From: SYHX01 sp049317645
GTDB taxonomy: Bacteria; Bacteroidota; Bacteroidia; UBA7662
Assembly: GCA_049317645.1 (NCBI GenBank)
Contig: JBMOHV010000033.1
Span: 1 to 20,743 of the forward strand
Length of the DNA: 20,743 nt
Reading direction: 5' to 3'
Shown: positions 7,375-13,580 of the stretch, piece by piece
Layout: every line of letters starts with the position of its first letter
Position numbering within the stretch: the first letter of the stretch is position 1
Made by a program: the position numbers and the translations under genes
Notes under the pieces: generated by a model
The model's database searches: none
The model's input: the letters and a program-made list of their open reading frames with translations, nothing else
What the model was told of the DNA's origin: nothing

Positions 7375-8597
7375 GCGTAGAAACCTCCGGCACAGTCTCC
7401 GCCGAGGCTTTGTTTGATTATTGTTACAATAGAGGTATTGGATGGGTCAGCAGTCGCCGACCCCACCGCAGCGGTTTGGCAAAGGATGATTCAGGAAGGA
7501 TGGACCATCCCTCTGTTGCGTCCCATTTGGACCCGACTCAGCACTTGGTGGATCCCACCGCTCACCACAACCGGGTATGGACGCCTCAGGACCGAAATGG
7601 TTTTGTGGTGGCCCCCTTTGATTTAAAAAAACAAGCTGCGCTGTGGATGGAACCCGCCTTTGCCTGGACAGGTGATCAGGTTCCCCTTTCTTTGCTTGAG
7701 GCGGAATCTTGGTACAAGCAACCCTTGAGAGAATCCAAGGCGAGCGAATGCCCCCAAAAGCATCATCAAAGTCAAGGTGAATTCTGCCAACACGTGGAGT
7801 ATATCATCGCTCGCCTAAAGAAGGGGTCCCTCGAGTCGAACGAACTCAGCAAAGTGGTCTGGTCCAGGACTATGGAGGCTCAACAACCCGAGGATCTTGG
7901 TCCCTATCCATTTTTTGAACATATATGCCAAGCCTATCCAGGGGTTCATGCTGTTTTGTGTTATCACCCATCGATGGGGTTGTGGATTGGCGCTAGTCCT
8001 GAAATCCTGGTTGAACGCCAAAAAGACCGGGTGTATAGCATGGCCCTGGCCGGGACAAGGCCGCTTCCGAACTTGGAGACCGAGGAGGAACCCCGCCCTT
8101 GGAGACCCAAAGAAATTCTGGAACAGGGCTTGGTCCTGCGTTACCTGCAACATCGGTTCCTGGGCCTGGGCCTGGCTCCCGAGACCGGTCCAACCAACAA
8201 CCTTCAATCCGGACCGGTTGAACACCTTCATACCGAGGTTCATGCGACGACTTCTTTGACTTGCTACCAAATGGCCATGGCGCTGCATCCCAGCCCGGCC
8301 ATCGCAGGCGAGCCTTCGGAACAAGCCCTCGATTATCTATTGTTCAACGAACCCCATCCGCGTGAACTCTACGGGGGTTTTTGGGGTTTTTTGGACGCCG
8401 AAGGCTGTGGACGACTATCGGTCAATTTGCGATGCCTACGCTGGTACCCCGATCGGGTTGTTTTGTACGTCGGTGCCGGAATCCTGGCCGATTCGGATCC
8501 CGAAGCAGAATGGCAGGAAACCTGTCGCAAGGCATCGACCCTGCTCAATCTGCTAAAATCCGAGGAAGACATCAACCAACCGCCCCATCGTTCATGA
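7371..8597 (+). CDS. menF: Isochorismate synthase
   Basis: The 408-residue product carries the chorismate-binding fold: K161 in L-S-K-V-V-W-S-R as the expected general base, G-A-S-P-E-I-L-V, A-L-A-G-T-R-P, K-E-I-L-E-Q-G, L-H-T-E-V-H-A, L-H-P-S-P-A-I-A-G, E-L-Y-G-G-F-W-G and G-A-G-I-L-A-D-S-D-P-E-A-E-W at the end. It converts chorismate to isochorismate, the first menaquinone-specific step. The start ATG at 7371 overlaps the menI stop (ATGA) and is preferred over an in-frame ATG at 7329 inside menI. The first 75 or so residues look poorly conserved until N-G-F-V-V-A-P-F-D. Its stop overlaps the menD start. A salicylate-type synthase is less likely given the men neighbours. Confidence 0.9.
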   Translation: MSVETSGTVSAEALFDYCYNRGIGWVSSRRPHRSGLAKDDSGRMDHPSVASHLDPTQHLVDPTAHHNRVWTPQDRNGFVVAPFDLKKQAALWMEPAFAWTGDQVPLSLLEAESWYKQPLRESKASECPQKHHQSQGEFCQHVEYIIARLKKGSLESNELSKVVWSRTMEAQQPEDLGPYPFFEHICQAYPGVHAVLCYHPSMGLWIGASPEILVERQKDRVYSMALAGTRPLPNLETEEEPRPWRPKEILEQGLVLRYLQHRFLGLGLAPETGPTNNLQSGPVEHLHTEVHATTSLTCYQMAMALHPSPAIAGEPSEQALDYLLFNEPHPRELYGGFWGFLDAEGCGRLSVNLRCLRWYPDRVVLYVGAGILADSDPEAEWQETCRKASTLLNLLKSEEDINQPPHRS

Positions 8598-10306
8598 AAA
8601 GCGACGCTTGGCTGCATCGTTCCCATTGGTCCTTGCTGACCACAAGCCTCCATCAGGCAGGGGTGCGTCGATTGGTCCTGTGCCCAGGCTCGCGCAGTGC
8701 ACCCCTCACCTTGAGCCTGGTTCGCAGCGATCGGTTTGACTACGCGGTCAGCGTGGACGAGCGCTCGGCGGGTTTTGTGGCGCTCGGGATGGCCCTTCGG
8801 CATCAAGAGCCGGTGGCCGTGGTTTGCACATCGGGTACCGCCTTGCTTAATCTGGGTCCAGCCGTCGCCGAAGCGTTTTTTCAACGAATACCCTTGGTGG
8901 TTCTAAGTGCAGACCGACCCCTCGGCTCTGTGGGCCACCAAAGGGGGCAAGTCATCCATCAAAACGGAGTTTTTGGAGAGCATGTTCAGGGATCGCTCTG
9001 CTGGGTAAACCAGGATAACTCGACGGAGGCTCTTCAGGCATCCTGCGATGCCCTCCAAGCCATCCTCCAAACGGCGTGTTCCCAAAAGGGTCCGGTCCAT
9101 ATCAATGTTCCTTTGAGCGAACCGCTTTACGACGTACCCGACCCTTTGCCAAGGCAGACCATGGAGGGGATTCTTGCATCGCAGGAATTTTTGACCGTTC
9201 CAACCCGGTTCCCGAATCTTCCCAACGACCTCAAGGACGCTTGGAATAGCGCCTTGGTTCAGCGCCAAAAAATTTGGCTTGTGGCGGGAATGGGCGCACC
9301 CGATTCCGAGTTGGACCGAATTCTTGAACAGCTTTTGGAACAAAGCCCCGCATGCCAACTTTGGCGCGAAGACCTTTCCAACCTTCGCAGCGGCCGTCGT
9401 ATCAACGAAATGGCATGGAATCATGCCCTGCCGGAACCCCCGGATCTCTTGATTTCATGGGGCGGGGCCCTGGTTTCCAAAGCATTGGGGCGTTGCCTGG
9501 CCCTGAATCCCCGCCTCTTGCACTGGCGAATCGACCCCAGAGGCGATCTCATTGATACCTACCAACGCTTGGACGGCGTTTGGGACACGCAACCCCTGCG
9601 GGCCCTCCAAACCCTTCTTGAGCTGGTCCCCCCCTTTTCCTCCGACGATGTTCAAGGCGATGATGGGATGAATGATCAGCAGAAACATCTATTGTTGGAA
9701 CAACAAATCCAAGAAAAATACAAGCACATTCCCTACTCGGATTCCTGGGCCATGAACGCTTTGAGACCCCACCTGCAGGGCGCCCGTGTTCATTTAGGAA
9801 ATTCCAGTTTGGTCCGAAAGTTTTTGGCCTTGCCATCCACCACCGGTGCTCCTGCCTTGGTTCATTGCAACCGGGGAACCAGCGGTATCGAGGGCAATGG
9901 ATCAACAGCCCTGGGGGATGCCCTGGTATCCAAGGGTTCCGATGAAGTCTGGCTTTTGAACGGGGATCTGGCGACGGCTTACGATGCCGGTGCTTGGCTG
10001 GTGGAGCCCCGGCCTATTCTTCGGGTGGTCCTCTTTAACAACCAAGGCGGCGATATTTTTCGACAAATCCCCGGTTCCTCAACGCAGGCCGAATGCGAAA
10101 CCTTGTTTGCCACCCCCAGGCCCATTCATTGGGAATCCTGGTGCGCGGGCTACGGGCTCCCTTGGCGTCGGGTGGATTCCAAAGAAAGCTGGGAAGCCGG
10201 CTTGGCCTGGCTAAAGGCCCAAGAACAATCCGCCGTCTTGGAGGTTTCTACGTTGGTAGAAGCCAACCGAGAGGCGGAGAGGCAGCTGCGGCCCAACCAG
10301 CCTTAA
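8594..10306 (+). CDS. menD: 2-succinyl-5-enolpyruvyl-6-hydroxy-3-cyclohexene-1-carboxylate synthase
   Basis: MenD is a thiamine-diphosphate and Mg-dependent enzyme that joins isochorismate and 2-oxoglutarate to give SEPHCHC. The 570-residue length is normal. Signatures are L-C-P-G-S-R-S-A-P-L-T near the N terminus, E56 in V-D-E-R-S-A-G-F, C-T-S-G-T-A, L-S-A-D-R-P, G-N-S-S-L-V-R, N-R-G-T-S-G-I-E-G and the ThDP motif G457-D458-L...N482-N483-Q-G-G-D-I-F. The start ATG at 8594 overlaps the menF stop (ATGA). An upstream in-frame start at 8381 would add 71 residues lying wholly inside menF and is rejected. Confidence 0.95.
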   Translation: MKSDAWLHRSHWSLLTTSLHQAGVRRLVLCPGSRSAPLTLSLVRSDRFDYAVSVDERSAGFVALGMALRHQEPVAVVCTSGTALLNLGPAVAEAFFQRIPLVVLSADRPLGSVGHQRGQVIHQNGVFGEHVQGSLCWVNQDNSTEALQASCDALQAILQTACSQKGPVHINVPLSEPLYDVPDPLPRQTMEGILASQEFLTVPTRFPNLPNDLKDAWNSALVQRQKIWLVAGMGAPDSELDRILEQLLEQSPACQLWREDLSNLRSGRRINEMAWNHALPEPPDLLISWGGALVSKALGRCLALNPRLLHWRIDPRGDLIDTYQRLDGVWDTQPLRALQTLLELVPPFSSDDVQGDDGMNDQQKHLLLEQQIQEKYKHIPYSDSWAMNALRPHLQGARVHLGNSSLVRKFLALPSTTGAPALVHCNRGTSGIEGNGSTALGDALVSKGSDEVWLLNGDLATAYDAGAWLVEPRPILRVVLFNNQGGDIFRQIPGSSTQAECETLFATPRPIHWESWCAGYGLPWRRVDSKESWEAGLAWLKAQEQSAVLEVSTLVEANREAERQLRPNQP

Positions 10307-10328
10307 ACTTGCAGACCTGACCTTGAAA

Positions 10329-10359
10329 CCTTTCAAAGACCCTTTCAACCATCCTTTCA
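10329..10359 (+). repeat. Three CCTTTCA copies at 12-base spacing before menB
   Basis: CCTTTCA occurs at 10329, 10341 and 10353, exactly 12 bases apart, in the 60-base gap between menD and menB. The first copy also forms the right arm of TTGAAA-CC-TTTCAA (10323-10336). It could be a small operator or chance in a pyrimidine-rich leader. No function is known to me. Confidence 0.4.
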
Positions 10360-10366
10360 CCAAACC

Positions 10367-11194
10367 ATGAACCAACGCACCTACTCTTGGACGCCCTTGG
10401 CTGCCTTTGAAGAAATCAAATTTGAACTCTGCGAAGGGGTCGGCAAAATTTCGATTAACCGCCCTGAAAAGCACAATGCCTTTACGCCGCTCACCGTTCA
10501 GGAAATGTCCCAGGCCATGGAAATGTGCCGGCAAGACGCCCGCATTGGCGTGGTCGTTCTGACGGGAGAGGGGGGCAAGGCCTTTTGCAGCGGAGGAGAC
10601 CAAAGCGTGCGCGGTCACGGTGGCTACGTTGGCAAAGACCAAGTGCCCAGACTCAATGTTTTGGATTTGCAAATGCAAATTCGCCGCATCCCCAAACCGG
10701 TGATTGCCATGGTAGCGGGGTGGGCCATTGGCGGGGGCCATGTTCTGCATGTTGTTTGCGATTTGACGATTGCGGCCGAAAACGCTCGATTTGGTCAAAC
10801 CGGCCCCAAGGTGGGCAGCTTCGACGGGGGATTTGGAGCCTCCTATTTGGCCCGCATTGTCGGCCAGAAAAAGGCCCGGGAAATTTGGTACCTCTGCGAT
10901 CAATACAATGCAGCCGAAGCCTTGGAAATGGGCTTGGTCAACAAAGTAGTCCCCCTCGAAAGTCTTGAGGAGACCACCATGGAATGGACCCGCAAAATCC
11001 TGGCCAAAAGCCCTATCGCCCTGCGTATGCTCAAATCCTCTTTCAATGCCGAATTGGATGGACAGGCCGGCATCCAAGAACTGGCCGGGAATGCCACCCT
11101 TCTCTACTACCTTAGCGACGAAGCCAAGGAAGGCAAAAACGCCTTTATCGAAAAACGCGATCCCAACTTTGATTCTTTCCCCAAATTCCCTTAA
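10367..11194 (+). CDS. menB: 1,4-dihydroxy-2-naphthoyl-CoA synthase
   Basis: The 275-residue crotonase-fold enzyme closes the second ring of o-succinylbenzoyl-CoA to form DHNA-CoA. Key stretches are I-N-R-P-E-K-H-N-A-F, C-S-G-G-D-Q, G-G-G-H-V-L-H-V-V-C-D-L-T-I-A, F-G-Q-T-G-P-K-V-G-S-F-D-G-G-F-G and I-W-Y-L-C-D-Q-Y, and the C terminus F-I-E-K-R-D-P-N-F-D. These are MenB-specific within the crotonase group. G146 in the Q-T-G-P motif matches E. coli-type (type I) MenB, which uses bicarbonate as catalytic base, rather than the type II form with Asp there. The gene follows menD after 60 bases and precedes the peroxidase gene by 9 bases, so it probably sits in the same transcript. Confidence 0.95.
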   Translation: MNQRTYSWTPLAAFEEIKFELCEGVGKISINRPEKHNAFTPLTVQEMSQAMEMCRQDARIGVVVLTGEGGKAFCSGGDQSVRGHGGYVGKDQVPRLNVLDLQMQIRRIPKPVIAMVAGWAIGGGHVLHVVCDLTIAAENARFGQTGPKVGSFDGGFGASYLARIVGQKKAREIWYLCDQYNAAEALEMGLVNKVVPLESLEETTMEWTRKILAKSPIALRMLKSSFNAELDGQAGIQELAGNATLLYYLSDEAKEGKNAFIEKRDPNFDSFPKFP

Positions 11195-11203
11195 ATCTAT
11201 CTC

Positions 11204-11836
11204 ATGTTACCAAAATTCCTTGGGGCAACCTTCCTGGGCATCACCTTGGCCTGCGCCTCCCCCTCCGATCCGACGGACCCTACCTTGTCCAATACCGCAT
11301 CCCAACAAGCCCCTCAAAACACCATGCATTCAGCCGACCAACCCCTAGATTCCGGATTATCCGATCTTCGTTTCCACGACCTAACCTTTGTGGACATTCA
11401 CGGCAAGTCACGCAGCATGTCGGAATTCAAGGGTCGGCATGTTTTGATCGTTAACACCGCGTCGGAATGCGGATACACGCCGCAATACAAAGACCTGCAG
11501 GCGCTGCACCAACAATACGGTTCCAAAATCACGGTGATTGGATTTCCCTGCAATGATTTTGGGGGCCAAGAACCCGGGGATGAAAAAGCGATTGAAGGTT
11601 TTTGTTCCAAGAATTACGGCGTTGATTTCCTGATGGCATCCAAGGTTCGCATCCAAGGCGAAAATCGGCATCCGGTGTATCGTTGGCTTATGAGTAAGTC
11701 CCTCAACGGCTTATCGGACGCGGTGGTGCGCTGGAATTTTACCAAATTTTTGGTGAACGAAGAGGGTCAATGGATCGCAACCTACCCTTCATCGGTTTCG
11801 CCGATGGATGCCCAAATCACCAAGCAACTACCCTAA
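11204..11836 (+). CDS. Glutathione peroxidase family protein, predicted lipoprotein
   Basis: The 210-residue product starts with a lipoprotein signal peptide whose lipobox T-L-A-C puts the acylated Cys at 17. A linker of about 35 residues rich in Ser, Thr, Pro and Gln follows, then a glutathione-peroxidase domain. The family tetrad is visible: C89 (S-E-C-G-Y-T), Q122 (G-G-Q-E-P-G), W177 and N178 (W-N-F-T-K-F-L-V). C134 in G-F-C-S-K-N-Y lies where thioredoxin-dependent members keep the resolving Cys, so reduction by thioredoxin-like partners is more likely than by glutathione. It should reduce peroxides from an envelope-anchored position outside the cytoplasm. It starts 9 bases after menB and ends before a clear terminator. 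Confidence 0.9.
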   Translation: MLPKFLGATFLGITLACASPSDPTDPTLSNTASQQAPQNTMHSADQPLDSGLSDLRFHDLTFVDIHGKSRSMSEFKGRHVLIVNTASECGYTPQYKDLQALHQQYGSKITVIGFPCNDFGGQEPGDEKAIEGFCSKNYGVDFLMASKVRIQGENRHPVYRWLMSKSLNGLSDAVVRWNFTKFLVNEEGQWIATYPSSVSPMDAQITKQLP

Positions 11837-11841
11837 GGGGA

Positions 11842-11851
11842 TAAACGTTTA
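11842..11851. promoter_or_regulatory. Perfect 10-base palindrome TAAACGTTTA
   Basis: The palindrome lies 5 bases after the peroxidase stop codon and 10 bases before the terminator stem. It could be an operator for the downstream fimbria-like operon. Only the symmetry is seen; no binding protein is known. Confidence 0.3.
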
Positions 11852-11860
11852 ATACCGACT

Positions 11861-11884
11861 GCAGGTTCGAAAACCTGCTTTTTT
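11861..11884 (+). terminator. Rho-independent terminator after the peroxidase gene, possibly an attenuator
   Basis: A perfect 7-bp stem, GCAGGTT pairing with AACCTGC around a CGAA loop, is followed directly by six T residues. This is a textbook intrinsic terminator for the menaquinone/peroxidase transcript. Its T-run ends only 9 bases before the start codon of the next gene. The descending CCTGC could instead pair with GCAGG at 11885-11889 across the T-run, which would give an alternative fold. Confidence 0.8.
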
Positions 11885-11893
11885 GCAGGGGCT

Positions 11894-12256
11894 ATGAGAA
11901 CCCTGCTCCTTTGTTACGGTGCCCTTTCCTTTGCCCAAATCGGGAATCCCCTGGGGGCCCAATCCCCATCGAACGGCGTACAGGGAACCCTGAACGTTTC
12001 GGCCCAAGTTCGATCCCTGCGCCAATTTTATTGGGTCCGCGAATTACCGCGAAGAGATGAAGTCCCCGGCCAAGGACGCATCGGATACTTTGGCGGTGAG
12101 GCAAACATAACCCTTCTGTGGGGGGCCAAATCGGATTCCAAAACCACGGCTTTGAGCCTCCGACCGAATTGCTGGCACAACTTATTGGAATTCCCTTCGA
12201 TGGATTCGTTGATTCGAAATCCCGTGAATGTTACGATTCAAATGGAAATCGAATGA
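11894..12256 (+). CDS. Small secreted protein, putative fimbrial subunit (first gene of chaperone-usher-like operon)
   Basis: I do not recognise a named family. The 120-residue product has a signal peptide (M-R-T-L-L-L-C-Y-G-A...) with likely cleavage at A22|Q23. The mature part of about 98 residues opens with G-V-Q-G-T-L-N-V-S-A-Q-V (28-39), much like the mature start of the DUF4402 protein two genes downstream (G-V-I-N-T-N-L-N-V-G-A-T-V). It ends in an alternating strand, V-N-V-T-I-Q-M-E-I. There is one Cys in the mature part. A single beta-sandwich domain with an N-terminal donor-strand-like extension is a reasonable inference. Its stop overlaps the next start as ATGA. It could be a minor pilin, tip or anchor component. 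Confidence 0.6.
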   Translation: MRTLLLCYGALSFAQIGNPLGAQSPSNGVQGTLNVSAQVRSLRQFYWVRELPRRDEVPGQGRIGYFGGEANITLLWGAKSDSKTTALSLRPNCWHNLLEFPSMDSLIRNPVNVTIQMEIE

Positions 12257-12807
12257 AGAGCTCCGCATTCCTATTGGTTACTTGGTTGGCCGTCTTGCTG
12301 AGCCACCGCGATCTGCATGCCCAAGGTGGGTCGGTGCAGACCCGCTTAATGAACGCCTACCGTGGTTTGATTTTTGACCAACCCGGCCAGCCCATTGTTA
12401 GCGGTAACCAACAATCCTACAGCATCCAAATTCTGGACCCAAGGACCCTGGTTCTGGAGATTGCAGCTCCCCCAAGAACGCCGCTCATGGTTCAAATTCA
12501 ATCCGTCCACCAGCTATGGAACCATGCCGTATCGCCCGCTGAATCCATTCCATTTGCGTGGGAGGCGGCCTTTTCCAATGCAGGGATCAACGACGAGCGA
12601 ATGGCCAGGCGGCAAGCCATTCCGTTGGACGTTAATCAAAATCAATTTCAGTTTGAAATGAACGATTATCAGTCCATACCCGGTAATCCGGAACCGATTG
12701 ATGAAAGAGTCAAAGCCTATTTGTATGTGTACGGTCGGTTGGGTCCCGTAGGATTTGTTACCCCCGGTTTCTACACCAACCCCATGAATATCCAAGTATG
12801 GTACTAA
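12253..12807 (+). CDS. Secreted protein, putative fimbrial subunit or adhesin
   Basis: The family is not recognised. The product has 184 residues, a clear signal peptide (hydrophobic residues 6-16, cleavage likely at A23|Q24) and no Cys in the mature part. The mature start, G-G-S-V-Q-T-R-L-M-N-A-Y-R, weakly echoes the V-Q-x-T-L pattern of the preceding protein. The C terminus, G-F-Y-T-N-P-M-N-I-Q-V-W-Y, resembles the closing strand of DUF4402-type subunits (G-V-Y-A-G-I-A-N-F-R-V-E-Y). The start ATG at 12253 overlaps the upstream stop (ATGA); a longer in-frame start at 12118 would lie in the upstream gene and lack a signal peptide. Position and strand pattern suggest a further surface-fibre subunit, perhaps minor. 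The function is inferred. Confidence 0.6.
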   Translation: MKSSAFLLVTWLAVLLSHRDLHAQGGSVQTRLMNAYRGLIFDQPGQPIVSGNQQSYSIQILDPRTLVLEIAAPPRTPLMVQIQSVHQLWNHAVSPAESIPFAWEAAFSNAGINDERMARRQAIPLDVNQNQFQFEMNDYQSIPGNPEPIDERVKAYLYVYGRLGPVGFVTPGFYTNPMNIQVWY

Positions 12808-12858
12808 TCAAAACGAACCTTCCACCGCTACCCATCAAAGGCCATCCTATCTGCCAAG

Positions 12859-12910
12859 ACCCAACCAACCCTCTCCTATACAACCACCCCAAAAACCAAA
12901 CCAAAAAAAT
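12859..12910 (+). promoter_or_regulatory. 52-base G-free leader before the DUF4402 gene
   Basis: From 12859 to 12910 there is no G at all, only A, C and some T, ending in a run of seven A before the start codon's T and G. A G-free RNA cannot form stable stems, so this leader should be open and easily translated. No Shine-Dalgarno motif is present. This fits high-level translation of an abundant subunit. Confidence 0.55.
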
Positions 12911-13496
12911 GAAAACGTCATCTTCCCTCCAAATCCTGATGAGCCTGAGTATGGCTGCTGTCCTGTTGACGGTCAACAACCTATACGCCCAAAACACAGG
13001 CGTTATCAACACCAACCTCAATGTTGGAGCAACGGTCCTTGCCCAGCTCAAATTAACCAACAACTCCGATGTTCAATTCGGCAATCTTTCAGCCACCACA
13101 CCGGGCCATGTTTTTCTTTCACCCACCGGTAGCGGTCACACCAATACCGGGGTTAGCACTTCGGTAGGCAAATTCACCGTAGAGGGATCGACCAGCGGAT
13201 CCGTCAAGGTTACATGGCCTGCCAACATTGTTCTTAACTCGTCGATTGGATCCAATACCTTGATTTATAACCTGCAGGTTAATGGAAACGGCAGCGATCT
13301 GGCCTCTGGATCCACCATTCTTGGAACAGGTGGATTGGGCGTAGCCGCCATAGCCGATGTTACACTGGTCGCCGGAAAATACTACCTCTATGTAGGAGGA
13401 AAAGTAGGCGGAACAGCCGGCAGTGCCGCCAATCTGAACGCCCAAGCAACGGGCGTTTATGCGGGGATTGCCAATTTCCGTGTTGAGTACAATTGA
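12909..13496 (+). CDS. DUF4402-type secreted protein, probable major fimbrial subunit
   Basis: The 195-residue product has a signal peptide with cleavage at A27|Q28 and a Gly, Ser, Thr, Asn and Val-rich beta protein with no Cys. The pattern is DUF4402-like: an N-terminal strand N-L-N-V-G-A-T-V, then L-K-L-T-N-N-S-D-V-Q-F-G-N-L, a middle G-K-F-T-V-E-G strand, and a closing G-V-Y-A-G-I-A-N-F-R-V-E-Y. DUF4402 proteins resemble spore-coat-U and pilin-type beta sandwiches. The start at 12909 is chosen because it begins the signal peptide; in-frame sequence back to 12798 is part of the leader. It is framed by an unstructured leader and a strong stem-loop, as expected for the most abundant product. 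It is followed by a chaperone and an usher-like gene. Confidence 0.75.
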   Translation: MKTSSSLQILMSLSMAAVLLTVNNLYAQNTGVINTNLNVGATVLAQLKLTNNSDVQFGNLSATTPGHVFLSPTGSGHTNTGVSTSVGKFTVEGSTSGSVKVTWPANIVLNSSIGSNTLIYNLQVNGNGSDLASGSTILGTGGLGVAAIADVTLVAGKYYLYVGGKVGGTAGSAANLNAQATGVYAGIANFRVEYN

Positions 13497-13508
13497 TTGA
13501 TTACAAAT

Positions 13509-13534
13509 CCCCCTCCTCGGTTGGGGGGAGGGGG
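13509..13534 (+). terminator. Strong GC-rich intercistronic stem-loop after the DUF4402 gene
   Basis: CCCCCTCCTC pairs with GGGGAGGGGG-type sequence to give a 10-bp stem (one T-G wobble) with the 6-base loop GGTTGG. It begins 13 bases after the subunit stop. No T-run follows, so it is more likely a partial terminator or an mRNA-stabilising 3' end than a full intrinsic terminator. It would raise subunit levels relative to the chaperone and usher. Confidence 0.65.
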
Positions 13535-13580
13535 ACTAATCTTGTTTAAAACCTCCATCTTCTTTCAAAAAATCGTATCA

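Noticed and set aside
8381..8593. N-terminal extension of MenD to 641 residues
   Set aside because: The extra 71 codons lie inside menF in another frame; the ATGA overlap at 8594 gives the usual MenD N terminus.
10211..11077. A 288-codon open frame antisense to menB
   Set aside because: menB on the other strand is unambiguous. The antisense product shows only composition-driven sequence with no recognisable motif or start context.
12720..12757. TTTG...TAGGATTTG as a promoter for the DUF4402 gene
   Set aside because: Spacing between the boxes and within the -7 element is off from the TTTG-N19-21-TAnnTTTG consensus, and it lies within coding sequence.
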